Assembly: GCF_018760365.1 (NCBI RefSeq) | Contig: NZ_JAHIAB010000002.1 | Span: 1 to 64,000, forward strand | Reading direction: 5' to 3' | Source of the DNA: Pseudooceanicola endophyticus | GTDB lineage: Bacteria > Pseudomonadota > Alphaproteobacteria > Rhodobacterales > Rhodobacteraceae | DNA length: 64,000 bases | Shown: piece by piece, positions 27,078 to 36,006 of the stretch | Numbering within the stretch: position 1 is the first letter of the stretch | Layout of the letters: every line of letters begins with the position of its first letter | Translations under genes and position numbers: made by a program | Notes under the pieces: generated by a model | Database searches by the model: none | What the model was told of the DNA's origin: nothing | The model's input: only the letters and a program-made list of their open reading frames with translations

Positions 27078-28136
27078 TCAGTTGGTGGCGTCGGTGTAGA
27101 CCGGCTTGCCGTCGCTGCCCTGGATCTGCTGCCATTCCTGCTTGACCAATGCCACGACGCTGTCGGGCATGGGGATGTAGTCAAGCTTGCCGGCAGCGGC
27201 ATCGCCGTTCGCATAGGCCCAGTCGAAGAACTTCAGCGCCTCGGCCGAGGCGGTCGCGTCCTTGGCATCCGAATGCATCAGGATGAAGGTGGCGGCGGTC
27301 ATCGGCCAGGTCGCATCGCCCGGCTGGTTGGCGAGGATCACGCCGAAGCCCGGCTGGCTGGACCAGTCGGCATTGGCGGCGGCGGCGGCGAAGGCATCGG
27401 CCTTGGGGGCGACGCGCTTGCCGGCGGCGTTGATCATGTCGGTGTAGGTCATGTGGTTCTGCAGCGCGTAGGCATATTCCACGTAACCGATGGAATTCGC
27501 GGTCTGGCCCACGTCGGCGGCCACGCCCTGGTTGCCCTTGGCGCCGATGCCGGTCGGCCATTCGACCGAGGTCGCAACGCCGACGTTGCTTTTCCAGTCA
27601 GCCGAGACATCGCCGAGATAGGTGGTGAAGTTGAAGGTCGTGCCCGAGCCGTCCGAACGGTAGACCACGGCAATCGCCTTGGAGGGCAGCTTCAGGTCGG
27701 GGTTCAGCTTGGCGATGGCCGGATCATCCCACTTGGTGATCTTGCCCATGTAGATCTTGGCCAGGGTCGGGCCGTCCAGCACCATCTTGCCGGGCTCGAT
27801 GCCGTCGATATGCACCACCGGGACGATGCCGCCCATGACGGTGGGGAACTGCACCAGGGTGTTCTGCTTCAGCGCGTCGCCCTTCAGCGGCGCGTCGGAG
27901 GCGCCGAAGGTCACGGTGCGGGCCTCGATCTGCTTGATGCCACCGCCCGAGCCGATGGCCTGGTAGTTCAGGCCGGTGCCGGTCTCGGACTGGTAGGTCT
28001 TCGCCCAGTCGGAATAGATCGGGTAGGGGAAGGTCGCCCCCGCGCCCGAGATGTCGGCGGCGCAGGCGGCACCTGCCGAAACGGAGAAAAGCGCGGCGCC
28101 GGCCAGAAGGGCCTTGCGGGTCATGCTGAGGGACAT
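27078..28136 (-). CDS. pstS: Phosphate ABC transporter, periplasmic phosphate-binding protein PstS
   Basis: A 352-residue binding protein with a signal peptide ([20 protein letters not shown], cleavage after GAACA). Phosphate-binding parts include [47 protein letters not shown] and [16 protein letters not shown]. It delivers inorganic phosphate to PstCAB. It is the first gene of the operon, with a Pho-box-like sequence about 100 bp upstream. Confidence 0.95.
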   Translation of the reverse strand: MSLSMTRKALLAGAALFSVSAGAACAADISGAGATFPYPIYSDWAKTYQSETGTGLNYQAIGSGGGIKQIEARTVTFGASDAPLKGDALKQNTLVQFPTVMGGIVPVVHIDGIEPGKMVLDGPTLAKIYMGKITKWDDPAIAKLNPDLKLPSKAIAVVYRSDGSGTTFNFTTYLGDVSADWKSNVGVATSVEWPTGIGAKGNQGVAADVGQTANSIGYVEYAYALQNHMTYTDMINAAGKRVAPKADAFAAAAANADWSSQPGFGVILANQPGDATWPMTAATFILMHSDAKDATASAEALKFFDWAYANGDAAAGKLDYIPMPDSVVALVKQEWQQIQGSDGKPVYTDATN

Positions 28137-28236
28137 GGGGTCTCCTTTGCTGTGTCAGCGTCAACCGGTGCCGGGTCTGCCTGCCCTCGTGGCGGGCCGT
28201 GTCCGGGCGGTGTCGCGGCGCTGATGCACGGCGCAT

Positions 28237-28254
28237 GTGACAGGTCGGTGACGG
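28237..28254 (-). promoter_or_regulatory. Pho box upstream of pstS
   Basis: On the minus strand the sequence is CCGTCAC-CGAC-CTGTCAC, two 7-bp direct repeats with 11-bp period, matching the CTGTCAT-N4-CTGTCAT PhoB consensus. It lies 101-118 bp upstream of the pstS ATG and predicts PhoB/phosphate-starvation control. Confidence 0.65.
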
Positions 28255-28614
28255 GATTTGCGTGGTTCCGCCCTGTCGTGATCCCGGGGAGGTGCCTCAC
28301 GGAAACGTGGTTTTGCCCTTGTTTCGCAAGGTGATCCGGCGGTATGGCTTGGGCGCAGTCCCTGAAAAATCAGGAAATTCCCGGTGCGGCGGTCGGGGAG
28401 ATCGGGCCTGGACAGCGGCGCTTTGCGCAGGCCGGTCGGGCCGGGGGCATCACTTCTGCCTCGCGGCTTCGTGATGTTACGGGTGCGTGCAGTCTGTTGC
28501 AGCGGCGCGTGCCCCGCAGACCTTGCGCCGGCGGGGCCGGTTTCCCGGTCGACAGCCCGGGGGCAGGGTGGGAAACATATATCGGATCTTCGCAACCGAT
28601 CGGGCGATGCAGGC
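28255..28614. other. Intergenic region between pstS and the GGDEF gene
   Basis: About 360 bp between the Pho box and the diguanylate cyclase start. An open frame runs leftward into it from the GGDEF gene, but its residues look like noise and I see no gene. It should contain the diguanylate cyclase promoter, but no convincing hexamer pair stood out. Confidence 0.4.
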
Positions 28615-29937
28615 ATGACGACACAACAGCGTGGAACCGGACTGATCGAGGCCATGCGCCGGTTTTCCCTTCGGACATGGCTGATGCTGGGGATGCTGGT
28701 GGCCCTGCTGCCGGTCTTCGTGATGGGGGCGGTGGTCTATGCAACCTTCCACGGCCAGATCGCGCAGCCCTTCCGCAGCGTGCTGGTGGCGCAGCACCGG
28801 GTGATGCTGCCGCTCGAACGCCTGCAGGGAGAGCTGTGGGACCTGAGCACGGCCGTCAACGACTATGCCGACAACGGGGCCGAGGGCTTTCATCGCCGTT
28901 TCGAGGTTACCGAGGGCGAGGTCGCGCGCCACCTGGCGGCGCTGGAGGGCGCGATCGGAAGCTATGGCCGCTATGGCCCCGTCCTGCGCAGCGCGGAGGG
29001 CGAATGGGACGAGGTGCTGAAGGCTGCCGCCGCGGTGCAGCCGGGCTCTCCGGAAACCTCCGATCCGGCGTTGCAGCGCTTCGAGGACGTGGTGAGCGAG
29101 ACGGCGCGCCGCCTGGAAATCCTCTCGGAAGATTTGCGGCTTGAGAACGAGCAGAGCCATGCCCGGGCGCTGGCGGCGATCCGGCGGCTGGAATACCTGG
29201 CGGCGGGCGCGGCCGTGCTGACGCTGCTTTTCGCGGTGGCGGCGGTGCAGATCATCGACCGGGCGCTGATCAACAGCACCGACCGGCTGGTGGCCGGGGC
29301 ACTCAGCATTTCCTCGGGGGACCGGACGGGCCAGATCGACGTGACCGTGCCCCCGGAGCTGGCAAAGGTGGCCAATGCCTTCAATGCCATGACCCGCCAG
29401 ATCGTCCAGCAGGAGACCGCCCTTGCGCTCGCAGCCGAGACCGACAGCCTGACCGGGCTCAACAACCGGCGGGCCTTCGACCGGGTTCTGCATGAACAGG
29501 TCGACAAGCTGGGAACTCCCGGCAACGGCTTTGCGCTGATGATGCTGGATGTCGATCACTTCAAGCGCTTCAACGACACCCATGGCCACCTGGCCGGCGA
29601 CGAGGCGCTGCGTCAGGTCGCCGAAAGCCTGGCCTCCGAGGCCCGCGAAAGCGACATGGTGTTCCGCTACGGCGGCGAGGAATTCGCCGTGGTCCTGCCG
29701 GGTCTGCGCGCCGAGGATGCCTTTTCCGCCGCCGAGCGGGTGCGCCAGACGGTTGCCCGGCGCGGGGTCGTGCTGCCGGGCGGCGAACGGATCGCGGCGA
29801 CGGTCAGCATCGGGGTGGTGGCGCCGCTTTCGGCGGGCTCTTCGGAACAGGTGGTGGCCCGGGCCGACCGGGCGCTCTATGCCGCCAAGTCCGGGGGGCG
29901 CAACCAGGTGATCTCGGATGACCGGGCGCCGGTCTGA
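28615..29937 (+). CDS. Membrane-bound diguanylate cyclase (GGDEF, HAMP)
   Basis: A 440-residue protein that should make cyclic di-GMP from GTP. TM1 is around residues 20-45 (WLMLGMLVALLPVFVMGAVV), followed by a roughly 140-residue periplasmic sensor. TM2 is near 190-212, then a HAMP linker, and the GGDEF domain follows, with DSLTGLNNRRAFDRVL and an intact GGEEF A-site at 353-357. No RxxD-type I-site is seen at the usual place. The ATG at 28615 was chosen as the residue just before the charged/TM1 start; upstream codons look non-coding. Confidence 0.92.
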   Translation: MTTQQRGTGLIEAMRRFSLRTWLMLGMLVALLPVFVMGAVVYATFHGQIAQPFRSVLVAQHRVMLPLERLQGELWDLSTAVNDYADNGAEGFHRRFEVTEGEVARHLAALEGAIGSYGRYGPVLRSAEGEWDEVLKAAAAVQPGSPETSDPALQRFEDVVSETARRLEILSEDLRLENEQSHARALAAIRRLEYLAAGAAVLTLLFAVAAVQIIDRALINSTDRLVAGALSISSGDRTGQIDVTVPPELAKVANAFNAMTRQIVQQETALALAAETDSLTGLNNRRAFDRVLHEQVDKLGTPGNGFALMMLDVDHFKRFNDTHGHLAGDEALRQVAESLASEARESDMVFRYGGEEFAVVLPGLRAEDAFSAAERVRQTVARRGVVLPGGERIAATVSIGVVAPLSAGSSEQVVARADRALYAAKSGGRNQVISDDRAPV

Positions 29938-29982
29938 CACGCGCCATGCGCTGGACGCAAGGCGGGTCTGACGTGGCGATGG

Positions 29983-30011
29983 TTGCCCGGTGCGCCGCGG
30001 CATGGCACATA
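29983..30011 (+). promoter_or_regulatory. Candidate promoter of the CcsR-type sRNA
   Basis: TTGCCC (29983-29988) and CACATA (30006-30011) are separated by 17 bp, placing a start near 30018, just upstream of the small RNA. The hexamers are only moderate; a stress sigma factor (RpoH or RpoE type) may be used instead, as for related RNAs. Confidence 0.35.
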
Positions 30012-30017
30012 GTCTTC

Positions 30018-30130
30018 ACAAGACGTCATTGACGTCGAAGGGTTTTCCTGGGGCTCTCCTCCTCCTCCCTGAGCCTCGGAAATCAGCGGCAGCCCCACTC
30101 CTCCTCCCTAGGGGCTGCCGCGTTCCCCCC
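30018..30130 (+). ncRNA. CcsR/cuckoo-type small RNA with two CCUCCUCCC loops
   Basis: Two consecutive hairpins each show the anti-Shine-Dalgarno-like motif in a 14-nt loop. The first has a 7-bp stem (30050-30056 with 30071-30077, one G-U pair) and loop TCCTCCTCCTCCCT. The second has a perfect 11-bp stem GCGGCAGCCCC/GGGGCTGCCGC (30086-30096 with 30111-30121) and loop ACTCCTCCTCCCTA, and may also be the terminator. This is the architecture of the stress-induced CcsR (cuckoo) RNAs of Rhodobacter and other alphaproteobacteria. Those are usually processed from a transcript with an upstream DUF1127 gene; here only the GGDEF gene precedes it. The 5' end is estimated. Confidence 0.85.
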
Positions 30131-30360
30131 TTCCTCTTCCTTCCGAACATCGCTGACGAACCGGCAAGGCCCCGCGTTTTTGCGGCTGTCTCCATGCCAC
30201 CCCTCGACTGTTGCACGCGGCTCTGATCTGGCTGTGCGCGCCGGTCGGATGCGCCGCCACAGAAGCGCGCGGTCCGGTCCGGAAAAAACACGGTCGAAAG
30301 CCGGTGCCACCGCCCTAGGTTGCGGGCAAAACGGGCAGGACGCGAGAGGCAGGAGATAAG

Positions 30361-31197
30361 ATGCAGGCAATGCAGCGGAGCATCCGGGCAGGGGTCTTGG
30401 CCCTGTGCGCGGCATCCGTTCTGGCGGGGTGTTCCGGGGGCCCCCGCACCGGCAAGATGGCGGCGCCGCGCGAATTGCGCGCGCAGGACTATCGTGCCAA
30501 GGGCATCCCGAAGGTCTTTGGGGATACCAAGCCCCATGAATGGAAGGGCGTGACCCCGGATCTCTACCAGGTGCACGGCATCGATGCCTCGCGCTACCAG
30601 GGCGATATAAACTGGGCCCAGGCCCGGGCCCATGGCGTGGCCTTCGCCTGGCTGAAGGCCACCGAGGGCGGCGATTACATCGATCCGGGCTATGCGGTGA
30701 ACGCGCCGCGCGCCCGTGCCGCCGGCGTGCCGGTGGGCGCCTACCACTTCTTCTATTTCTGCCGTACCCCGGCAGAGCAGGCGAACTGGTACATCAAGAA
30801 CGTGCCCTACGTGCCCGGCGATCTTCCGCCGGTGCTGGACATCGAGTGGAATCACCAGTCCAAGACCTGCCGCCGTTTCCCCGACCCCGAGACGGTGCGT
30901 CAGGAGATTCGCCAGTTCGTCAATATCGTGACACCGCATTACGGCACCCCGCCGGTGATCTATACGACACCGGATTTCTTTGCCGATAACGACCTGGGCT
31001 CGATGGTGGGTTACGAATTCTGGCTGCGCTCGGTGGCCGGGCACCCGTCGGAAAGATACCCCAACGAACGTTGGAGCTTCTGGCAATATACCGGGACGGG
31101 CGTGGTGCCGGGGATCAGCGGCATTGTCGACATAAACGCCTTTGCAGGCGACCTGGAAACCTGGCTGGTCTGGCGCGCGTTGCGTCAGCAGGGCTAA
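30361..31197 (+). CDS. Glycoside hydrolase family 25 (lysozyme-like) lipoprotein
   Basis: A 278-residue protein. A lipoprotein signal peptide ends at the lipobox LAGC (Cys24). The GH25 domain covers about 70-275: VHGIDASRYQGDINWAQARA (Asp75), FAWLKATEGG, VPVGAYHFFYF and the catalytic VLDIEWN (Asp160, Glu162). The C-terminal WSFWQYTGTGVVPGISG is also typical. It probably cleaves peptidoglycan beta-1,4 bonds at the cell envelope. ATG at 30361 follows AGGAGATAAG. Three cysteines in the catalytic domain are notable for a periplasmic enzyme. Confidence 0.93.
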   Translation: MQAMQRSIRAGVLALCAASVLAGCSGGPRTGKMAAPRELRAQDYRAKGIPKVFGDTKPHEWKGVTPDLYQVHGIDASRYQGDINWAQARAHGVAFAWLKATEGGDYIDPGYAVNAPRARAAGVPVGAYHFFYFCRTPAEQANWYIKNVPYVPGDLPPVLDIEWNHQSKTCRRFPDPETVRQEIRQFVNIVTPHYGTPPVIYTTPDFFADNDLGSMVGYEFWLRSVAGHPSERYPNERWSFWQYTGTGVVPGISGIVDINAFAGDLETWLVWRALRQQG

Positions 31198-31210
31198 AGG
31201 CGTACAACCC

Positions 31211-31238
31211 GCAGGTGTGGCCGAGATGCTGCACCTGC
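31211..31238 (+). terminator. Hairpin behind the GH25 gene
   Basis: GCAGGTG and CACCTGC form a 7-bp stem with a 14-nt loop, 14 bp after the GH25 stop. No U-run follows, so termination is only suggested. Confidence 0.4.
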
Positions 31239-31370
31239 ACTGTAACACGCTACAAGCTTGCGTGAGATGGGTATTTTGCGAGCGCTGTCACATTGAAGAA
31301 ATATTCTGCGGACATATACCCTTTAACAGTTGCCCGCAGCGATGCGGGGCCGGCAAATGTGGAGCATGAC

Positions 31371-32198
31371 ATGGCGTTCGATGCGCCGCGAGCGTCAGGT
31401 CGCGAACTTGTCCGTACGGTCTTCCTGTCAGACTTCCATCTTGGCGCACGCAGCGCCCAGACTGACAGGATCCTCAGGTTTCTAAGGCGTTTCCAGGCCG
31501 AGAAGATCTACCTGGTCGGCGATATCTTCGACATCTGGCACGGCGGCAAGGTGCATTGGGACGACACCCATGATGCCATCATCATGGAGCTGGTCGGCCA
31601 TGCCGAACGCGGCGCCGAGGTGATCTATCTCACGGGGAATCACGATGCCATGCTGCGGCGTGCGGAACAGTCTCCGATCCGCCAGTGGACCATGGCCGAA
31701 ACCGCGATCCATCACAGCGCCGATGGCCGTCGCTACCTGGTCGTGCATGGCGACCAGTGCGATCCGCGCATGCTGCGCTGGCACTTCATGACCCGTTTCG
31801 GCAGCCGCGTCGACGGCACCGCGCGGGCCGCCAACGACCTGCTGCGCCGCATCCGCAACCTGCCCGAGGCGCAGCGGACCTTCCTCGAATGGGGAATCGA
31901 CCGCGTCCACTCCTTCCTTGCCATGGGGCCGCGCTTTGAGGCGCGCGTGACCGAGCTTGCCCGGGCCCATGGCTGCGACGGCGTGGTCTGCGGCCATTCG
32001 CACCAGCCGGCCCTGCGCGAAAGCCAGGGCTTCCTCTTCGCCAACTGCGGGGACTGGGTGGACAGCCAGACCGGGCTGGTGGAACTGTCCAATGGAACCA
32101 TGCGTTTGCTCAACGAGGCCGAAGAGCCTGCGCCGGCGATTGCCGCCGCGCGTCCAGAACCCCTGTCGGAGGGAAGCATATGGAAAGCGTCCTCCTGA
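31371..32198 (+). CDS. LpxH-like metallophosphoesterase
   Basis: A 275-residue calcineurin-fold phosphoesterase with all metal motifs: FLSDFHLGARS (Asp21, His23), VGDIFDIWHGG (Asp51), LTGNHDAM (Asn90, His91), VVHGDQCD and VVCGHSHQPAL. It resembles UDP-2,3-diacylglucosamine pyrophosphatases, but alphaproteobacteria usually use LpxI for that step, so a different lipid or sugar phosphate may be the substrate. The ATG at 31371 is preceded by GGAG. It overlaps the GT21 gene by 19 bp and leads a four-gene operon. Confidence 0.87.
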   Translation: MAFDAPRASGRELVRTVFLSDFHLGARSAQTDRILRFLRRFQAEKIYLVGDIFDIWHGGKVHWDDTHDAIIMELVGHAERGAEVIYLTGNHDAMLRRAEQSPIRQWTMAETAIHHSADGRRYLVVHGDQCDPRMLRWHFMTRFGSRVDGTARAANDLLRRIRNLPEAQRTFLEWGIDRVHSFLAMGPRFEARVTELARAHGCDGVVCGHSHQPALRESQGFLFANCGDWVDSQTGLVELSNGTMRLLNEAEEPAPAIAAARPEPLSEGSIWKASS

Positions 32199-33331
32199 TC
32201 ATCTGCCCGGTGCTTGTGGCGATCCCGCTGGCCGTGCATCTGATGACCCTGACCCTTGCCGCCTGGCGCTATCGCGGCGCGGAACCGCCCGTGCGTCCCT
32301 TCTTGGCAAGCCCCCCGGTGACCCTGATCCGACCGGTGCGCGGCCTTGATCCGGCCGAGCTGGCAACGCTCGCCTCGACCTTCAAGCTGGATTATCCCAA
32401 CCTCGAGATCCTGTTCTGCGCGGCGGAAGGGGACGACCCGGCGCTGCCCTTCATCCGCGACCTGATGGCGGCACGTCCGAAGGTCAATGCCCGCATCCTG
32501 GTCGGTGATCGTCATTTCAGCGGCAATCCCAAGCTCAACAATGTCGAGAAGGGCTGGGAGGCCAGCACCGGCGAGATCGTGGTGATGACCGACTCGAACC
32601 TGATGCTGCCCGAGGATTACATCTGGCGCCTGGTCGAGCGTTTCGAACCCGGCGTCGGCATGGTGTCGGGGCCGCCGATCGGGCGCGGTGCCGAAAACGT
32701 CTGGGCCGCCGTGGAATGCGCCTTCCTGAACACCAACCAGGCCCGCTGGCAGCTGGCGGCGGACGCGCTTGGCCATGGCTTTGCCCAGGGCAAGACGCTG
32801 GCCTACCGCCGCGACGTTCTGGAGGCGGGCGGTGGCGTGCAGGCGCTGGCCGGCAACCTCGCCGAGGACGTGGCCTCCACCAAGATGGTGCGCGCCCAGG
32901 GCCTGCGGGTCCGCCTGACCAACCGCCTTTACGACCAGCCGGTGCCGAAACGCACGCCCAGGACCGTCTGGGCGCGCCAGCTTCGCTGGTCGCAGATCCG
33001 CCGCGAAGGCTTTCCGCTGATCTTCCTGGCCGAGATCCTTCAGGGCCCGCTCCTGTCGGTGGTGGGGCTGGCGGGGCTGTGGTCCATGGGGGCGCTGCCC
33101 GACTGGACCGTGCCGATCCTGCTGTGCGGCTGGTACGGCATGGAATGGGGCATGGCGCGGCTGGCGGGCTGGCCCTCGGGGCTTCGGGATCTGTTTGCCA
33201 TGATCCTGCGGGACCTCTTGCTGCCGGTGGTGTGGTACGCCACATGGTTCGGAGGAGGGCTGACCTGGCAGGGCCAGGCCGTGACCCGCAAGAAGTCGTC
33301 CCGCACGAAAGGACATCATGTTCGGACTTGA
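32180..33331 (+). CDS. GT21-type glycosyltransferase (ceramide glucosyltransferase-like)
   Basis: A 383-residue membrane glycosyltransferase. TM1 is at 5-28; the catalytic domain has D1 in CAAEGDDPALP (85/86), D2 in VVMTDSNLML (138), D3 in NLAEDVASTK (230) and ARQLRW (265-270), the (Q/R)XXRW motif of ceramide glucosyltransferases and HpnI. C-terminal TM segments are at about 283-345. It should transfer a sugar to a lipid on the cytoplasmic face; acceptor unknown. The start overlaps the phosphoesterase by 19 bp and its end overlaps dedA by 14 bp. Confidence 0.88.
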   Translation: MESVLLIICPVLVAIPLAVHLMTLTLAAWRYRGAEPPVRPFLASPPVTLIRPVRGLDPAELATLASTFKLDYPNLEILFCAAEGDDPALPFIRDLMAARPKVNARILVGDRHFSGNPKLNNVEKGWEASTGEIVVMTDSNLMLPEDYIWRLVERFEPGVGMVSGPPIGRGAENVWAAVECAFLNTNQARWQLAADALGHGFAQGKTLAYRRDVLEAGGGVQALAGNLAEDVASTKMVRAQGLRVRLTNRLYDQPVPKRTPRTVWARQLRWSQIRREGFPLIFLAEILQGPLLSVVGLAGLWSMGALPDWTVPILLCGWYGMEWGMARLAGWPSGLRDLFAMILRDLLLPVVWYATWFGGGLTWQGQAVTRKKSSRTKGHHVRT

Positions 33332-33899
33332 GAGCATCGTGGCCCTGATGTCGGCCAAGGGTCTCTGGATCGTCGCTCCTATCGCAGTCATCGAAGGTCC
33401 CATCGTCACCGTGATCGCGGCCTGGCTGGCCTCGCGCGGGGTGTTCGATCCGGTCAGCCTGACACTGGTGGTGATTGCCGCCGACCTGTTCGGGGACGGG
33501 CTGATGTATGCGCTTGGCCGCTGGGGTCTGGGCCATGTGCCGCCGAAGCTTCGGCTGAAATTCGGCCTGAACCGCGCCCGTCTGACCCAGCTGGCAAAGC
33601 ATTTCGAGGTCAAGGGCGGACGTACCCTGATCATCGGCAAGATCACCCATTCGGCGGGTTTTCTGGTGCTGGTCTCGGCGGGTCTTGCGAAGATGCCGGT
33701 GGCGCAGTTCCTGTGGTACAACCTGATCGCCACCGTGCCCAAAAGCCTGGCTTTCGTCGTGCTGGGCTACACGCTGGGCTCGGCCTACACCAAGATCGAC
33801 GGCTGGATCGGCAAGGGATCCCTGATCATGGCCGGGGTGCTGGGCGTCGTCGCCATCACCTGGGTCATCCGCCGCGGGATGCACCGGAAATGCAACTGA
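33318..33899 (+). CDS. DedA-family membrane protein
   Basis: A 193-residue DedA/VTT protein with four to five hydrophobic segments. The first re-entrant region is VAPIAVIEGPIVTVIAAWLA (conserved acidic residue Glu26), then VVIAADLFGDGLMYALGRWG. The usual arginine/proline motif is replaced by IIGKITHSAGFLVLVSAGLA. DedA proteins flip lipid phosphates such as undecaprenyl phosphate. Between two glycosyltransferases it could move the lipid carrier or product. Confidence 0.87.
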   Translation: MFGLESIVALMSAKGLWIVAPIAVIEGPIVTVIAAWLASRGVFDPVSLTLVVIAADLFGDGLMYALGRWGLGHVPPKLRLKFGLNRARLTQLAKHFEVKGGRTLIIGKITHSAGFLVLVSAGLAKMPVAQFLWYNLIATVPKSLAFVVLGYTLGSAYTKIDGWIGKGSLIMAGVLGVVAITWVIRRGMHRKCN

Positions 33900-34591
33900 G
33901 CGTCTCCTGCCTGATCCCCGCCTATAACGAGGCGGGCCGCATCGGGCCCGTGCTGGAGGTGCTGCGCGCCTGCCCGGCGGTGGACGAGATCCTGGTGATT
34001 GATGACGGGTCTTCCGACGACACCCTGTCGGAGGCCGAGACGGCGCTGGCGGGCGATCCGCGTGCCCGGCTGCTGTGCCAGCCGCAGAACGGCGGCAAGT
34101 CCCGCGCCGTGGCCCGCGGCATCCACGAGGCCCGCGGCAGCCACCTGCTGCTGCTGGATGCCGATCTTCAGGGCCTGACCCCGGAGGCGCTGGAGCAGCT
34201 GATCGCCCCGGTGCGCAGCGGGCGGGCCGGGGTATCGATCTCGCTCCGGCGGAATTCTCCCTGGCTCTGGCGGGCCATCGGTCTTGATTACATCTCGGGG
34301 GAGCGCGTGCTGCCGCGTGCGCTGCTGGCGCCGCGTAGCGCGGAAATCGCGGCCCTGCCGGGTTTCGGGCTTGAGGTCTTCATGAACCGGATCTGGCTGC
34401 ACGAGGGGCTGCGCATCGCCGTGGTGCGCTGGCCCGGTGTCGACAGCCCCTGGAAATCCCAGAAGCTGGGCCGTCTGGCCGGGCTGAAGGCCGATGCGAA
34501 GATGATGCGAGAGATCTTCGCACTGGTCTCTCCGCCGGAGGCGCTGGCCCAGATCGCCCGGATGCGGGCCCGGCGGGTGGCGCGCTCCTGA
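33890..34591 (+). CDS. Glycosyltransferase family 2
   Basis: A 233-residue cytoplasmic GT-A enzyme starting MQLSVSCLIPAYNEAGRIGP. The nucleotide-sugar site is ILVIDDGSSDDTL and LLLLDADLQGLTPEAL (DxD). It has no C-terminal membrane helices, unlike DPM1/ArnC-type enzymes with TM tails. ATG at 33890 overlaps the dedA stop by 10 bp. Likely acts with the GT21 enzyme in the same glycolipid pathway. Confidence 0.88.
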   Translation: MQLSVSCLIPAYNEAGRIGPVLEVLRACPAVDEILVIDDGSSDDTLSEAETALAGDPRARLLCQPQNGGKSRAVARGIHEARGSHLLLLDADLQGLTPEALEQLIAPVRSGRAGVSISLRRNSPWLWRAIGLDYISGERVLPRALLAPRSAEIAALPGFGLEVFMNRIWLHEGLRIAVVRWPGVDSPWKSQKLGRLAGLKADAKMMREIFALVSPPEALAQIARMRARRVARS

Positions 34592-34790
34592 ACCGCTGCT
34601 AGCGCTCACAGCAGGCAAGAGCGCTTTTGCCCCTGCCGTCGTCTTCCTGTCACTTGCGCGTGATCGCGTGACCTGCGATGCCGGTCCGAAGGGAGAGGCG
34701 CCGCGACGTTGCGCGCCGCCCGGATTCCACCACATGCCCGTTCTCCCGGCCCGCCGGTGCGCACGGATGCCACTTGCAGGAGGCCCGCTC

Positions 34791-35954
34791 ATGGCCATTC
34801 GCACCCCCTGGCGCGCGGTCGCCGCCGCCATGGCCTTCAACGGCATGTGCATGGGCACATGGGCCGCCCGCGTGCCTGCCGTGATGGAGCAGCACGGGCT
34901 GAACAAGGGTTCTCTGGGGATCTACCTGCTGCTGCTGGGCATCGGCGCGCTGGCCTCCTTCCCGCTGGCGGGCCGGGCGGCGGACAAGCTGGGGGCGGGG
35001 CGGGTCACCAACTGGCTGGCCTTCTGGATCGTCGGCTCCATGCTGTTCGTCTCGGTGGCGCCGGGGCCGGTGGGCCTGGGCGTGGCGCTGTTCCTGTTCG
35101 GGGCAGGGCACGGGGCGATGGATGTCACCATGAACTCCTGGGCGGCCGAGGTGCAGCGCCACATGGGCCGCGCGGTGATGTCCTCGATCCACGCGATGTG
35201 GAGCGTGGGCACCGGAACGGCGGCGGCGCTCGGCTTCGTGCTGGTGCGGCTGGGCACGCCGATGCCGCTGCATTTCCTGATCGCGGCGCTGGTGATGGTG
35301 TGCATCCTGCTGCCTTTCATGCGCATTCCCTGGGTCTCGGAACAGCGCGCGCCGGGCAAGTCCAAGGGCAAGCTGTTCGCGATCCCGCGCGGCGCGCTGG
35401 TGCTGGTGGGGCTGATCGGCCTGTCCTCGGGTCTGGGAGAGGGCGCCATGGCGGACTGGAGCGCGGTCTTCCTGGCGCAGGGGATCGGCGCGACCGAGGC
35501 GCAGGCGACGCTGGGCTTCGCCGTCTTCTCGGGGGCGATGTTCCTGACGCGGGTGCTGGCAGACCGGGTGATCACCTGGGCGGGGCCGGTGCCGGTGGCG
35601 CGGGGCGGCGGGCTGACGGCGGCGCTTGGCGTGGCCATGGCGGTGCTGCTGCCGGGCCTGCCGGCGGCGCTGGCGGGCTTCGCGCTGATGGGGGTGGGCT
35701 ATGCCACGCTGATGCCGCTGGCGGTCAGCCGGGCGGCCTCGGATCCCGATGTGCCGCCGGGACAGGCGCTGGCCTCGATCTCGACACTGGGCTATGGCGC
35801 GATGCTGCTGGGCCCGCCGGTGATCGGGCAGCTTTCGCAGATGGGATCGTTGCGGCTGGCCTTCCTGCTGCTGGGCGCCTTCGCGCTGCTGGTGGCGGTG
35901 ATCGCCCCGGTGCTGGGCCCGGCGCGCACGGCGGGAAGTCGCCGCCTGGCGTGA
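34791..35954 (+). CDS. MFS transporter (YbjJ/fucose-permease-like)
   Basis: A 387-residue 12-TM major facilitator starting MAIRTPWRAVAAAMAFNGMC. AARVPAVMEQHGLNKGSLGI and GHGAMDVTMNSWAAEVQRHM are hallmarks of the YbjJ/MOT-like sugar-permease branch. The ATG at 34791 has AGGAGG 8 bp upstream. It lies 199 bp behind the GT2 gene, so co-transcription with the lipid operon is uncertain. Substrate unknown. Confidence 0.88.
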   Translation: MAIRTPWRAVAAAMAFNGMCMGTWAARVPAVMEQHGLNKGSLGIYLLLLGIGALASFPLAGRAADKLGAGRVTNWLAFWIVGSMLFVSVAPGPVGLGVALFLFGAGHGAMDVTMNSWAAEVQRHMGRAVMSSIHAMWSVGTGTAAALGFVLVRLGTPMPLHFLIAALVMVCILLPFMRIPWVSEQRAPGKSKGKLFAIPRGALVLVGLIGLSSGLGEGAMADWSAVFLAQGIGATEAQATLGFAVFSGAMFLTRVLADRVITWAGPVPVARGGGLTAALGVAMAVLLPGLPAALAGFALMGVGYATLMPLAVSRAASDPDVPPGQALASISTLGYGAMLLGPPVIGQLSQMGSLRLAFLLLGAFALLVAVIAPVLGPARTAGSRRLA

Positions 35955-36006
35955 CTTTTTCCGCCGAAACGCCACCTTGTCGCCAACACGACAAGGAGCG
36001 CGCGTG

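Noticed and set aside
29938-30017. DUF1127 gene expected before a CcsR-type RNA
   Set aside because: The gap after the GGDEF stop is too short, and no frame gives the Arg-rich DUF1127 sequence.
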